Of a DNA stretch of 64,000 bases, positions 1 through 13,258 are shown one piece after another. The DNA comes from Lutraria lutraria. Its lineage: Eukaryota; Mollusca; Bivalvia; Venerida; Mactridae. Each line of letters opens with the position of its first letter. Positions within the stretch are counted from its first letter, which is position 1. The stretch covers positions 34,971,913 through 35,035,912 of the forward strand of contig OZ026847.1 of NCBI GenBank assembly GCA_964023205.1, in the 5' to 3' direction. Both the position numbers and the translations under genes were made by a program. The notes beneath the pieces are model-generated. The model was not told the origin of the DNA. It did not search any database and saw only the letters and a program-made list of their open reading frames with translations.

Positions 1-16
1 AAACAACTTGCTAGAT

Positions 17-617
17 AAAACTCAAAAATCAAATAACATACATACATGTATAAATTATACATTTTATAAAAGTTGACCTCTATGGTTATAAAAACTGAGA
101 AGAAAAATTGTTTACTATAGTGACCTGTGATACATTTATACAATGTACATACATAAATATAAACACAACAAAAATCACCCTATAAGTCACTATCAACAGG
201 CATGAACATAATTTTATTATTTTTTAAGTATTTCATCCTTTTTTCGGTTAATCTATGATACTAGTTATTATGATTATGAATGGCACATCTACAGTATACT
301 TATAAAACAATGTTAACTCACACTGGACTTTTTGTTAAAAGGTATCGAATACTTTAAATTGTCATCAAAATATATACCTGCGGTTTAGGAAACCATGAAA
401 TATTGATATCGACGGAAACAAAAATGCAGCCATCCTAGGCGTTTGACTAAGAATATTTTATATTTTCTCAGTTAATATTTAGCTATACCCACTAGAATGT
501 AATCGTTCTGAATCAACTGGTAGGCCTACCGCAAGATATGTATTAATGATATAAGTAGTTAGTGTGCACAGGGGAGTAATAAAACTTGCAATCAAAATTG
601 ATTTTTGAAAAACTCAG
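17..617 (+). repeat. Dispersed repeat, copy A (interrupted)
   Basis: Two blocks (about 17-65 and 430-617) match copy C at 1919-2225 in the same order, for example the opening AAAACTCAAAAATCAAATAA. Unrelated sequence separates them. Copy A meets copy B in opposite orientation near 615. The family is not recognised. Confidence 0.6.
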
Positions 618-1045
618 TTTAGTCAGAGACATAGATAACAGGGATAAGCAATTCCAGTTATTACCTATGTAACAGCACGTGTGACAGTTACTTTTCCAAA
701 AAAATGGCTGATTTTGTAGCAAGTAAAACTTCTTATCTACTGATAGCACATGCATTTTCTGAAAGTTTACCTTTTAAATTACAGCTGCCGAGTTTTAAAA
801 CATCAATTTTGACTGATAGTTTTATCATACCCATGTTTATACTATACCTACTTATACCACCTTTTTAAAAAATATCTACTGGTACCAATTTTTTTTTCAG
901 GTCAATTACATTCTAGTGGATATAGCTAAAAATTAACTTAGAAAATATAACAAAATATTATTTCCAGCCAAAGTCAAATATGTTTAACCTTTCAGAAAAT
1001 GTATAATTCATATATGTATGTTATTTGATTTTTGAGTTTTACTTG
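610..1045 (-). repeat. Dispersed repeat, copy B (inverted)
   Basis: Read on the minus strand from 1045 downwards, this matches copy C almost throughout its length, including the blocks TAAACATGGGTAT and GGTAATAACTG. It lies just upstream of B-box coding exon 1. There are no clear terminal inverted repeats and no open frame. Confidence 0.65.
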
Positions 1046-1446
1046 CTGCAGAATTTACAAAATGATGTTATGCGTGATATCTTAAGTTGCTAATATTTAA
1101 TCTCTCTGGTTTAGTTTATTTCTTGTTTTCAGTGTTTCTTCAACTCTCTTATTCAGCGGGTCCACATGTTTCCACTATAAATGTACATGTAATCTAATTC
1201 TTTGGTACAAAAAAAAACTATCGTGTTGAACGTCACTGAACGTTTTCCATCCACAATGTATTGACCATCAGTTGACCATGAGTTGACCATGAGTTTAAGG
1301 CAGGAATAATTAAATGCATCTAACGCATAGATCACCGTCGTCCCGCTAGATGAGATGATAACGACATTACTGTGAGTCAATATTATCTTACCCAGATATT
1401 ATTTCTAGATTCGAAATCGAAAGTAGGGTTTGAAGTCGAACATAAA

Positions 1447-1790
1447 ATGGCGTTTGGAGGGCGTTCTCATGTAAAAATGTCAGACGAAACATTTGATTTT
1501 GTTTGTACTGCGTGTACACGTGATAACAAAACAGTAGAAGCGGTGAAATATTGTTTGGAATGTGCCGAATATTGTTGTCAGTCATGTACGGACCTACACA
1601 AGAAGATTCGAATTTTAATCGGTCATAATCTTACGGATGTCAGTCAAGGAAATCAAGCGACCAGTCAACAATCCATCTTGACAGAATTTCCTACCGAAAG
1701 ATGCAGTATACATAAAAGTAAAGTGATAGATATGTATTGTGAATATCACGATGTTGTTGGATGCAGTGTTTGCTTCGTGAAAGATCACAA
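1447..1790 (+). CDS. B-box gene, coding exon 1
   Basis: This exon encodes residues 1-115, covering the first B-box and most of the second. It ends two bases into a Lys codon at the donor GTGAGT, and reading on meets an immediate TGA at 1792. Confidence 0.85.
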
Positions 1791-3885
1791 GTGAGTAGAG
1801 CAAATCTTATATATAAACATTATGAGTGTTTTCAATGAATAACATTATTAGACGTAGATAACAGAGATTGGCAACTTAAAATATCACACATGACATCATT
1901 TTGTAAATTCTGTTGCAGGTAAAACTCAAAAACCAAGGACTTATATACATGTATATAAGTCCTTGTCAAAAACCAAATAACATACATAGAAATCTACATA
2001 AATCATACATTTTCTGAAAGTTTAGACATTTGACTTCTGCTGGAAATAATATTTTGTTATATTTTCTAAGTTAATTTTTAGTTATACCCTGTAGAATATG
2101 TAATCGGTCTGAAAAAAATAGTACTGGTAGATATGTTTTAAAAAGATCCGAGATGGCATAAGAAGGTAGTATAAACATGGGTATAATAAAACTGTCATTC
2201 AAAATTGATGTTTGAAAAACTCAGCAGCTATAGTTTCAATAATAGACGTTCAGAAAATGCAAAATTTATGCATGTGTTATCAGTAGGTTAGTAAGTTTTA
2301 CAATTTAAAGTCAGCAATTTTTGAGAAAATTAATAATCACACGTGATATGACCTAGGTAATAACTGAAGTTACTTTAATATCTCTGTTATCTATGTCTCT
2401 GATAACAACTACAAAAAAACACGACATTGTGTTTGTTGAATTTTCAGGCTGTTTAAAGCAGCACCCCGTGACGTGAAATACCCCTACTGTAATGTATACA
2501 TACTTGTTGAAATTACATGTATACATTTTACTATTTGTTTCAGATCTTGTCAAGACAGTCACATTCACTCAGTACCAGATATGATTGACACTCTATTCAA
2601 GTTATCTGACTGTAAACAGACACACAGTCTTCTTAAAGATATGATGGTTTCCATGGAAACACAAAGTAAATCTAAACATACCCAACTTCAAGCGTTGAAC
2701 AAAGTAAAGAAAGAAACTCTGGACAAAGTGACAACATGCCAGAAAGCTTTAGAAGCCATCCTTAGAAAAATTGCCGAGTCATCAAAGAATGAAGTAGAAG
2801 CTGTATACAAGGAACTGGAAAAAGAAATTCTAGAAGAAAAGCACAATGTTGATAGCATATGTCAAGATTTACAGTCAACAGATGACAAACTTAAGCAATC
2901 AGAAGGAAATAGAGCTCAGCGTTTTGTTTGTTCAAAAATGGCTCAAGTAAAGATAAAAGTAGCAGACTGTGAGAGGAACAAACAATTACAACATGATACA
3001 GACACACATATATCATTTATTCCAAACGAACCATTGATGGAATATATGAAAGATTTAAAGAGTATTGGACAAGTACAGAAATATGATCATCTGTACACAA
3101 TCAATGGAAGTAGAGATATAAATATAAAACTTTCTGGTGATCGTGAAGTATGTTATTCCTCAGGATGTTGTCTGACACATGATAACAAGCTACTTGTCAC
3201 AGATTTCATCAATAAGAAACTAAAACTTGTTGATCTACAGAAGATGTCAGTTGTTGACTATTGTACTTTAGATTCTGTACCATATGGTGTATGTTGTATC
3301 AGTAAACATGAAGTTGTTGTTGCCTGTCATGATGACAAGATCCAGTTTGTTTACATTGATAAGAAGATGACCCCTACAAGACAAATTAAAATGTCACATT
3401 TTTGTTATGGTGTTGCTTTCAAGGATGGTAAACTTTATGTGACAGATAATGGTAAATCACTCTATGTTTATGATATGACTAGTACCCTGTTGAAGACCAT
3501 TACATTGGATAATGCTGGGAATGAACTGTTCAGCAGTAGTAGACATGTTACATTCAATGAAAGAGGAAACAAAATGTTTGTTGGTGGTTGGGACAAGGGA
3601 CTTGTATGTTTTGATGGGAAGGGAAATTATTTGTCTACAGTTACAGACACTGACCTAAGCTATGTAGATGGTGTATGTGTTGATGGTAGAGGAAACATGT
3701 TTATAGTTGGGAGCTTGTCTCATAATGTGGTACAATACAGTGATGATGGGAAGAAGCGTGGTGTGGTTGTGAAGGAAGAAGATGGATTACAATATCCACG
3801 ATCAGTGTGTTTTCATCAGGGACTGAATACAATGTTTGTTACCATGGATGACAGTGATGTTGTGAAAATGTATGAACTGAAATAA
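1447..3885 (+). CDS. TRIM-like protein with two B-boxes, coiled coil and C-terminal beta-propeller (2 exons)
   Basis: Coding exons are 1447-1790 and 2544-3885, joined in phase 2 (donor GTGAGT at 1791, acceptor TTTGTTTCAG ending at 2543), giving 561 aa. Residues 20-60 form a first B-box-type zinc site (C20, C23, C36, C39, C44, C47, H51, H60). Residues 86-121 form a second B-box (C86, H89, C98, H101, C106, C109, H114, H121), and the intron falls inside it, so H121 appears only after splicing, which confirms the join. A charged helical stretch at about 140-250 looks like a coiled coil. About residues 270-561 hold repeated strands of the kind seen in NHL-like six-bladed propellers (for example GVCVDGRGNMFIVGS). 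There is no RING finger, so E3 ligase activity is not expected directly. This architecture is greatly expanded in bivalves and is usually linked to signalling or innate immunity, which is inference here. The start at 1447 is the first ATG in the open frame. Confidence 0.86.
1919..2415 (+). repeat. Dispersed repeat, copy C, in the B-box gene intron
   Basis: This is the same family as copies A and B and fills most of the single intron. It carries a 32-bp palindrome inserted near its start, at 1934-1965. Confidence 0.65.
1934..1965. mobile_element. 32-bp palindromic mini-element (hAT-like ends)
   Basis: This is a perfect palindrome made of CAAGGACTTATATACA and its complement. It interrupts copy C and is flanked by direct repeats TCAAAAAC (1926-1933 and 1966-1973). 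Copies A and B show the uninterrupted site, so this is an insertion with an 8-bp target duplication. The ends fit the hAT pattern YARNG. Confidence 0.7.
2544..3885 (+). CDS. B-box gene, coding exon 2
   Basis: This exon completes the second B-box (SCQDSH) and encodes the coiled coil and propeller. The stop TAA is at 3883-3885. The open frame extends upstream to 2473 only through intron sequence. Confidence 0.85.
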
Positions 3886-4141
3886 ACAAAACAATTTACT
3901 TGTTATCTGCATATATGACATGTACATATTGTTCAAATTAACTTTAATTGAAATGAACCTGCTAACATTGGCATATACATGAATGGACATTACAGTCCTC
4001 AGTAAATGGATATTGTACAAGTGTGAACAACATACTTCTTGACCAGGAAGACAGATAATTTGTACTTAGATTACTGGTACTTAATTTTGATTAATCGTGG
4101 TTGAAATTGTGAATGTTTATTTAGGTGTATCTACTTTATGA

Positions 4142-4147
4142 AATAAA
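4142..4147 (+). terminator. Poly(A) signal of the B-box gene
   Basis: AATAAA lies about 260 bases after the stop codon and is followed by GT-rich sequence. The stretch 3886-4165 is therefore the likely 3' UTR. Confidence 0.6.
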
Positions 4148-4229
4148 TTGTTGTTATGTTTGAGATTGTATCCATGATGTTAACACATATTATTGTAAAT
4201 AGAATTTTGTTTGAGTGAATTAATGGAAA

Positions 4230-5572
4230 CAAAGACGAACCTGTGAACAAAGGCCATCCTTGGGAAATACTAAATGTCACCTTTATTGTCAGTTGATCTT
4301 TATTCAGAGGTTGTTTTGATCTGAATAGTCAATGGTGGTATGTAAGATAATGGCCTTTATTCAGAGGTTGTTTTGTTCTAAATAGTCAATGGTGGTATGT
4401 AAGATAATGGTCTTTATTCAGAGGTTGTTTTGTTCTAAATAGTCAATGGTGGTATGTAAGATAATGGTCTTTATTCAGAGGTGGTTTTGTTCTAAATGGT
4501 GGTATGTAAGATAATGGTCTTTATTCAGAGGTTGTTTTGATCTAAATAGTCAATGGTGGTATGTAAGATAATGGTCTTTATTCAGAGGTTGTTTTGATCT
4601 AAATGGTCAATGGTGGTATGTACGATAATGGTCTTTATTCAGAGGTTGTTTTGTTCTAAATGGTCAATGGTGGTATGTACGATAATGGTCTTTATTCAGA
4701 GGTTGTTTGTTCTAAATGGTCAATGGTGGTATGTAAGATAATGGTCTTTATTCAGAGGTTGTTTTGTTCTAAATGGTCAATGGTGGTATGTAAGATAATG
4801 GTCTTTATTCAGAGGTTGTTTTGTTCTAAATGGTCAATGGTGGTATGTAAGATAATGGTCTTTATTCAGAGGTTGTTTTGTTCTAAATGGTCAATGGTGG
4901 TATGTAAGATAATGGTCTTTATTCAGAGGTTGTTTTGTTCTAAATGGTCAATGGTGGTATGTGAGATAATGGTCTTTATTCAGAGGTTGTTTTGATCTGA
5001 ATAGTCAATGGTCAATGGTGGTATGTAAGATAATGGTCTTTATTCAGAGGTTGTTTTGTTCTAAATGGTCAATGGTGGTATGTGAGATAATGGTCTTTAT
5101 TCAGAGGTTGTTTTGTTCTAAATGGTCAACGGTGGTATGTAAGATAATGGTCTTTATTCAGAGGTTGTTTTGTTCTAAATAGTCAATGGTCAATGGTGGT
5201 ATGTAAGATAATGGTCTTTATTCAGAGGTTGTTTTGATCTAAATAGTCAAGGGTGGTATGTAAGATAATGGTCTTTATTCAGAGGTTGTTTTGATCTAAA
5301 TGGTCAATGGTGGTATGTTAGATAATGGTCTTTATTCAGAGGTTGTTTTGATCTAAATAGTCAATGGTGGTATGTAAGATAATGATCTTTATTTAGAGGT
5401 TGTTTTGATCTAAATAGTCAATGGTGGTATGTAAGATAATGGTCTTTATTCAGAGGTTGTTTTGTTCTAAATGGTCAATGGTGGTTTTTAAGATAATGGT
5501 CTTTATTTACAGGACGGACCACAGGTTGGTCTTTATTCAGAGGTGGCCGCAAACACAGGTTTTACTCTAGTA
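4230..5572 (+). repeat. 57-bp tandem array nested inside a CAGTCAAACCTG-type MITE
   Basis: About 21 copies of a 57-bp unit (with CTTTATTCAGAGGTTGTTTT and TCAATGGTGGTATGTAAGAT) occupy about 4297-5515. The left flank (AACCTGTGAACAAAGGCCATCCTTGG cut short here: AACCTGTGAACAAAGGCC) and the right flank (GAGGTGGCCGCAAACACAGG) are the two ends of the MITE family seen unexpanded at 50910-51082. The array looks like an internal amplification of the MITE. Open frames in it are artefacts. Confidence 0.8.
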
Positions 5573-5914
5573 TGAAAAAAGACAAAAACGTAGCCAAGAA
5601 GCAATTGAACTATAATTGATTAAGTTATGTATTTCTATAGTACTAATCATGTTGATCACTTTCCATGAATCATTGTATTGTTTAATAAAGGATCTTATTT
5701 AATTGACCATATTTAAGACTGTATAAAGAATGACAGTTCAAATGATTTATTGTTTTGTAAATATTTAGTAGCTTGTATATCTGTGATATAAATTAATGCA
5801 TCTATCTAGTTATTTAATAGTTTTCATTGCCTTTTTGTGAATCAGTCAGTGACAGTATTCACTTTCATAGATATGTTCATATTATAAATCCTTACTATCT
5901 GGCCTGCTTACCAT

Positions 5915-6110
5915 CCAATGTCAAGGACTTATATACATAACAGAAGAGGATTGAGGTTTTAGGCTTGGATCGAGGGGCTTAATATTTAGGAAAGTAGGCT
6001 ATTTAATTGAATGATATATCATTTCCATCTATGACAGGGATTTGGGGGGGGCGCTAGCTGCACCCTCTTGAATTTGCTAGTGCATAATATACATAAGTCC
6101 TTGACATTGG
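5915..6110. mobile_element. TIR element, 196 bp, CAAGGACTTAT family
   Basis: The ends CCAATGTCAAGGACTTAT are perfect inverted repeats. The core is unrelated to the 505-bp and 444-bp members of this family. The outer CCAATGT is inverted, not direct, so no target duplication can be named. Confidence 0.6.
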
Positions 6111-6162
6111 GGAGGTTTTTAAAAAATATTTGAGTCCATGAAATTGGCTCCTGAAGCAGAAA

Positions 6163-9100
6163 CAGGTCCCAGTAAACAATGGTGTATGAGGCTCATATTG
6201 CAACCCACATAAGACCATACAGGTCCCAGTAAACAATGGTATATGAGGTCCATATTGAAACCCACATAAGACCGTACAGGTCCCAGTAAACAATGGTATA
6301 TGAGGCTCATATTGCAACCCACATAAGACCGTACAGGTCCCAGTAAACAAAAGTATATGAGGCCCATATTGAAACCCACATAAGACCATACAGGTCCCAG
6401 TAAACAATGGTATATGAGGCTCATATTGCAACCCACATAAGACCATACAGGTCCCAGTAAACAATGGTATATGAGGCCCATATTGCAACCCACATAAGAC
6501 CATACAGGTCCCAGTAAACAAAGGTATATGAGGCCCATATTGCAACCCATATAAGACCATACAGGTCTCAGTAAACAAAGGTATATGAGGCTCATATTGC
6601 AACCCACATAAGACCATACAGGTCCCAGTAAACAATGGTATATGAGGCCCATATTGAAACCCACATAAGACCATACAGGTCCCAGTAAACAATGGTATAT
6701 GAGGCCCATATTGAAACCCACATAAGACCATACAGGTCCCAGTAAACAATGGTATATGAGGCCCATATTGAAACCCACATAAGACCATACAGGTCCCAGT
6801 AAACAATGGTATATGAGGCTCATATTGCAACCCACATAAGACCATACAGGTCCCAGTAAACAATGGTATATGAGGCTCATATTGAAACCCACATAAGACC
6901 GTACAGGTCCCAGTAAGCAATGGTATATGAGGCTCATATTGCAACCCACATAAGACCATACAGGTCCAAGTAAACAATGGTATATGAGGCTCATATTGAA
7001 ACCCACATAAGACCATACAGGTCCCAGTAAACAATGGTATATGAGGCTCATATTGAAACCCACATAAGACCATACAGGTCCCAGTAAACAATGGTATATG
7101 AGGCCCATATTGCAACCCACATAAGACCATACAGGTCCCAGTAAACAATGGTATATGAGGCCCATATTGAAACCCACATTAGACCATACAGGTTCCCAGT
7201 AAACAATGGTATATGAGGCTCATATTGCAACCCACATAAGACCATACAGGTCCCAGTAAACATTGGTATATGAGGCTCATATTGCAACCCACATAAGACC
7301 ATACAGGTCCCAGTAAACAATGGTATATGAGGCTCATATTGAAACCCACATAAGACCATACAGGTCCCAGTAAACAATGGTATATGAGGCCCATATTGCA
7401 ACCCAAATAAGACCATACAGGTCCCAGTAAACAATGGTATATGAGGCCCATATTGAAACCCACATAAGACCATACAGGTCCCAGTAAACAATGGTATATG
7501 AGGCTCATATTGCAACCCACATAAGACCATACAGGTCCCAGTAAACAATGGTATATGAGGCTCATATTGCAACCCACATAAGACCATACAGGTCCCAGTA
7601 AACAATGGTATATGAGGCTCATATTGCAACCCACATAAGACCATACAGGTTCCCAGTAAACAATGGTATATGAGGCTCATATTGCAACCCACATAAGACC
7701 ATACAGGTCCCAGTAAACAATGGTATATGAGGCTCATATTGAAACCCACATAAGACCATACAGGTCCCAGTAAACAATGGTATATGAGGCCCATATTGCA
7801 ACCCACATAAGACCATACAGGTCCCAGTAAACAATGGTATATGAGGCCCATATTGCAACCCACATAAGACCATACAGGTCCCAGTAAACAATGGTATATG
7901 AGGCTCATATTGCAACCTACATAAGACCATACAGGTCCCAGTAAACAATGGTATATGAGGCCCATATTGAAACCCACATAAGACCATACAGGTCCCAGTA
8001 AACAATGGTATATGAGGCTCATATTGCAACCCACATAAGACCATACAGGTCCCAGTAAACAATGGTATATGAGGCTCATATTGAAACCCACATAAGACCG
8101 TACAGGTCCCAGTAAGCAATGGTATATGAGGCTCATATTGCAACCCACATAAGACCATACAGGTCCCAGTAAACAATGGTATATGAGGCTCATATTGAAA
8201 CCCACATAAGACCATACAGGTCCCAGTAAACAATGGTATATGAGGCTCATATTGAAACCCACATAAGACCATACAGGTCCCAGTAAACAATGGTATATGA
8301 GGCTCATATTGAAACCCACATAAGACCATACAGGTCCCAGTAAACAATGGTATATGAGGCCCATATTGCAACCCACATAAGACCATACAGGTCCCAGTAA
8401 ACAATGGTATATGAGGCCCATATTGAAACCCACATTAGACCATACAGGTTCCCAGTAAACAATGGTATATGAGGCTCATATTGCAACCCACATAAGACCA
8501 TACAGGTCCCAGTAAACATTGGTATATGAGGCTCATATTGCAACCCACATAAGACCATACAGGTCCCAGTAAACAATGGTATATGAGGCTCATATTGCAA
8601 CCCACATAAGACCATACAGGTCCCAGTAAACAATGGTATATGAGGCTCATATTGAAACCCACATAAGACCGTACAGGTCCCAGTAAGCAATGGTATATGA
8701 GGCTCATATTGCAACCCACATAAGACCATACAGGTCCCAGTAAACAATGGTATATGAGGCTCATATTGAAACCCACATAAGACCATACAGGTCCCAGTAA
8801 ACAATGGTATATGAGGCTCATATTGAAACCCACATAAGACCATACAGGTCCCAGTAAACAATGGTATATGAGGCCCATATTGCAACCCACATAAGACCAT
8901 ACAGGTCCCAGTAAACAATGGTATATGAGGCCCATATTGAAACCCACATTAGACCATACAGGTCCCAGTAAACAATGGTATATGAGGCCCATATTGAAAC
9001 CCACATAAGACCATACAGGTCCCAGTAAACATTGGTATATGAGGCTCATATTGCAACCCACATAAGACCATACAGGTCCCAGTAAACAATGGTATATGAG

Positions 9101-10050
9101 GCTCATATTGAAACCCACATAAGACCATACAGGTCCCAGTAAACAATGGTATATGAGGCCCATATTGCAACCCAAATAAGACCATACAGGTCCCAGTAAA
9201 CAATGGTATATGAGGCCCATATTGAAACCCACATAAGACCGTACAGGTCCCAGTAAACAATGGTATATGAGGCTCATATTGCAACCCACATAAGACCATA
9301 CAGGTCCCAGTAAACAATGGTATATGAGGCCCATATTGCAACCCACATAAGACCATACAGGTCCCAGTAAACAATGGTATATGAGGCTCATATTGAAACC
9401 CACATAAGACCATACAGGTCCCAGTAAACAATGGTATATGAGGCCCATATTGCAACCCACATAAGACCATACAGGTCCCAGTAAACAATGGTATATGAGG
9501 CCCATATTGAAACCCACATTAGACCATACAGGTTCCCAGTAAACAATGGTATATGAGGCTCATATTGCAACCCACATAAGACCATACAGGTCCCAGTAAA
9601 CAATGGTATATGAGGCCCATATTGAAACCCACATAAGACCGTACAGGTCCCAGTAAACAATGGTATATGAGGCTCATATTGAAACCCACATAAGACCATA
9701 CAGGTCCCAGTAAACAATGGTATATGAGGCTCATATTGAAACCCACATAAGACCATACAGGTCCCAGTAAACAATGGTATATGAGGCCCATATTGAAACC
9801 CACATTAGACCATACAGGTCCCAGTAAACAATGGTATATGAGGCCCATATTGAAACCCACATAAGACCATACAGGTCCCAGTAAACATTGGTATATGAGG
9901 CTCATATTGAAACCCACATAAGACCATACAGGTCCCAGTAAACAATGGTATATGAGGCTCATATTGCAACCCACGTAAGACCATACAGGTCCCAGTAAAC
10001 AATGGTATATGAGGCTCATATTGAAACCCACATAAGACCATACAGGTCCC
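6163..10050. repeat. 57-bp tandem array, about 68 copies
   Basis: The unit contains CAGGTCCCAGTAAACAATGG and ATATGAGGCTCATATTGC. Variable sites are GCTC/GCCC, TTGCAA/TTGAAA, CCATAC/CCGTAC, AACAATGG/AACATTGG and CATAAG/CATTAG. Because 57 is 19 codons, long minus-strand frames arise without coding meaning. A one-base insertion (GGTTCCCAG) near 7192, 7650, 8448 and 9532 marks copied multi-unit blocks. No relation to the neighbouring 57-bp array at 4230-5572 is visible. Confidence 0.9.
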
Positions 10051-10950
10051 ATTTATAAGCTTTCAGTAAGAGAATCTTTTTGTAGCAAACTATAAACATT
10101 TATAACATTTGTCTTGTTCACAAATTTATTTAATGACAACAACAACATTTAATGGTTTGATATTTTATTCAACATATTTAATGACTGCAGAAGAAATAAG
10201 TATAATTGTGACCATTTATGTGGGAGACATTGTGAAATAAAGAAATAAAATTAAACTTTTGAAATTCATTTACACTGAATTAAGACTGAATTACCATACA
10301 TTGTACTTACTGCAGTGCAAAAATAAGGATGAAATAAAACTTAAATATACAGACCTTAATTATTATGTTGGTCCATTATTTAGTGTTGCAAAATTATTAA
10401 AGTAGAATTTCTAAATGTACAATATGTTTTTAATGTTTGCAGAAACTTTTAATTTCTTCAACAATAAATTCTAAGACCTATACTAATTAAAATTGACTTT
10501 GTTTTTACTGACACATTTTACTTCACTTAGAATGGCAAAAGCTGCTTTTGTCAAGAAAATATCAGAATTCTGTCTTGTGGTCCTTCATGTAAACCTGAGA
10601 CTTGTATGTGTATATTGGTCCCAGAATAGACCTAACACTAAACCAATAACACGGAGGACGTTGTAAGGATACTTTTGTATCATTACCATCAACCCAGAAT
10701 ATGTATGACTTCAATCCAAAATGGAATATTGTTATGAATGCTGGTTTAGTAAGTAATTTGTTGTAGTTCACACTACAGGTATGTAAAAGTAAGGTTTTTA
10801 ATGACAAATGGAAACATTTTAATTAATTCTGAGTAACACCTGCACATTAAGCCAGTTCTTGATTTTGTTTCTTTTTAGCTCAGATGCCTTCCGTGAGTCT
10901 GCAACAAAATGTTCAAATATTGGAAGCATCAACAGTAGAATTATTATGAT
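10051..10950. other. Intergenic, nothing recognised
   Basis: AT-rich sequence with no supported exon, RNA gene or repeat that I can name. Confidence 0.4.
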
Positions 10951-11309
10951 TTATTTCCAATTCTTACAAATCTATGCATTTTGATTGGTCAATGGAGGGA
11001 GTTTACACTTCGATAAACTCCTTTTCATTTGGAAACCTTTTGTTTCTGTACATCGTCTACAGACTACTTTTACCAGCTAAAGAGTTTAAGCGGTTCATGT
11101 CCGACATTTGTAAGAATTGAATAAAACAATTGAATTTAATTGGAAATAAAAGGATTAAACTTTCATTTCTGGTCGTTTATCGAAGTGTAAACTATCTCAG
11201 ACCTCATAACACATATTTCACATAAAGCTCTTCGGGCTTTATTCAATGTGTTATGAGGTCTGAGGGAGTTTACACATCGATAAACGACCAGAAATGAAAG
11301 TTTAATCCT
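10950..11309. mobile_element. Inverted-repeat element with hairpin-forming end
   Basis: At 11151-11309 the arms of about 65 bp begin AGGATTAAACTTTCATTTCT and close around a short loop. Just upstream, 10955-11119 shows related inverted pieces (AATTCTTACAAAT with ATTTGTAAGAATT, and GGGAGTTTACACTTCGATAA). It is probably a MITE of unknown superfamily, or nested copies of one. Confidence 0.6.
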
Positions 11310-11940
11310 ATAATAACTGTGTAGTATGTACTTAAACAATGTATACTTACAGGTAGTTCTATTCATTTATCTAAATAATACAACCTGGTACTTAGTAAAA
11401 TCAATATTAAGCTAACATACTAATGTTTAATAATGATTTATTTAAAAATATTGCAGCATCTTGAGATCTGCTAATTACTTATTGTGTCTAATATGAATAG
11501 ATACAATGTATATGAATACCCCACCCACCACACACTGTATATACCACAATATGTGCTCATGAGAGTTAAAACGAAGCAATGTGAATGTACTCAACAACTT
11601 CTGTTCACAAAGTTTTGGATAAACACATTGTATACGGAATGTTAAAACGAATCAATTAAACACAGCCAATAAGTATATATAGATATATTTGAATCAACAA
11701 AAAAGTGAAAATATGGAAATTCTCATTGACTTTGATTAAAATGATACAACAACCATAGTTGAGATGATGAACATGAAGACATTGGTGTAAAACATGATGC
11801 AAAAATACATGAATTATGAGAAAACGTGTACATGTATATTGAAAAAAAAATATAAAAATAAATTATGTTTGCATAAACTAATGTATGAATAATATAACAT
11901 TGATCAAAGAACATTGCTTGTTTTAATAATTTATCACACA
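11310..11940. other. Intergenic, nothing recognised
   Basis: AT-rich sequence with short frames only. No supported feature. Confidence 0.35.
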
Positions 11941-13213
11941 ACAAGAGGGCCAAGATCGCCCTATATCGCTCACATGACAATCAATGTTCCTTCATTAAAA
12001 TACTGTTTTGGACCGATGACCTAGTTTTTTACCTCAAATGACCCATGTTAGAACTTGTCCTACATATAAATAAGACAAACATTCTGACAAACTTTGGTTA
12101 AGATCCAATCAAAACCATGAAAACCACAGCATAGACAAGGTTTTCATAAGATTTGACCTGGTGACCTAGTTTTTGACCCCAGATGACCTTTATACGAATT
12201 TGTCTTACATATCATTAAGACAAACATTCTGACAAGGTTTGGCGAAGATACAATCAAAATTTGTCAACTACAGTGTTAATAAGGTTTTCCTAAGATTTGA
12301 CCATGTGATCTACTTTTTGACCCTAGATGACCCAAATTTGAACTTGTCCTTAATATTATTAAGACAAACAATTTAAACCATGACATTTAGAGCTTTTAAT
12401 AGATTTTTACCTAAGATTTGACCTTGTGACCCAGTTTTTGACCCTGGCTAACCCATGTTCAACCTTGAGCCACAAATCATTTAGGCAAACATTCTGACAA
12501 GGTTTGGTGAAGATCCAATCAAAACTGTGACATCTACAGTGTTAACAAAGTTTTCCTAAGATTTGACCTGGTGACTATTGACCCCAGATAACCCATATTT
12601 GTACTTGACCGTTATATCATTAAAACAAACGATTTGACAAAGTTTGGTGAAGATCCAATAATAACTGTGAAATCTACAGTGTTAACATGGTTTTTCATAA
12701 AATTTGGCCTAGCGACTTAGTTTTTTACACAAGATGACCCATGTTCGAACTCGTCCAAGATATTATGAAGACAAACATTCTGACAAGGTTCCATGATCAT
12801 CCAATCAAAACAGTGACTTCTAGAGTGTTCACAAGGTTTTCCAGCAATTTGCCCTAGTGACTTAGTTTTTTACCGGAAATGACCCATTATCAAACTTGAC
12901 CTACATATCATTAAAATAAACATTCTGACAAATGTTCATGAAGATCCAATCAAAACAGTGATTTATAAAGTGTTCACAAGGCTTTCCCTTATTTGGCCCT
13001 GGTGACCTAATTTCTGACCCCAAATGACCCAATATCGAACTCATCCGAAATTTTGTCGATATTAACGTTCTGACCCAGTTTTGCTAAAATTGAGCTAAAA
13101 ATGTGGCCCCTAGTGTGTTCACAACATAAAGTTTGACGATGCACACTGCACGACGCCGGACGAAGACTGATCCTAAAAGCTCATCCTGTCACTTTGTGAC
13201 ATGTGAGCTAAAA
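11941..13213 (+). repeat. Bivalve dispersed repeat, ACAAGAGGGCC type, copy 1
   Basis: It opens with ACAAGAGGGCCAAGAT and closes with CACTTTGTGACATGTGAGCT. Inside, a module of about 150 bp (TTTGACCTGGTGACCTAGTT followed by AAGACAAACATTCTGACAAG) recurs about eight times with divergence. A second copy in the same orientation lies at 23228-24271. No coding capacity is visible. Confidence 0.75.
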
Positions 13214-13258
13214 ACCACAACACTTCAAGCTAACTCATAATTTACAATTTTTCAAACT

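Noticed and set aside
1372..1446. Upstream extension of the B-box frame
   Set aside because: It has no ATG before 1447 (the frame opens at GTG) and nothing resembling a domain.
6054..10052. Several long minus-strand frames, such as 461, 364 and 360 codons
   Set aside because: Artefacts of the 57-bp array (19 codons). Overlapping frames are equally open, and frames break at random one-base insertions.
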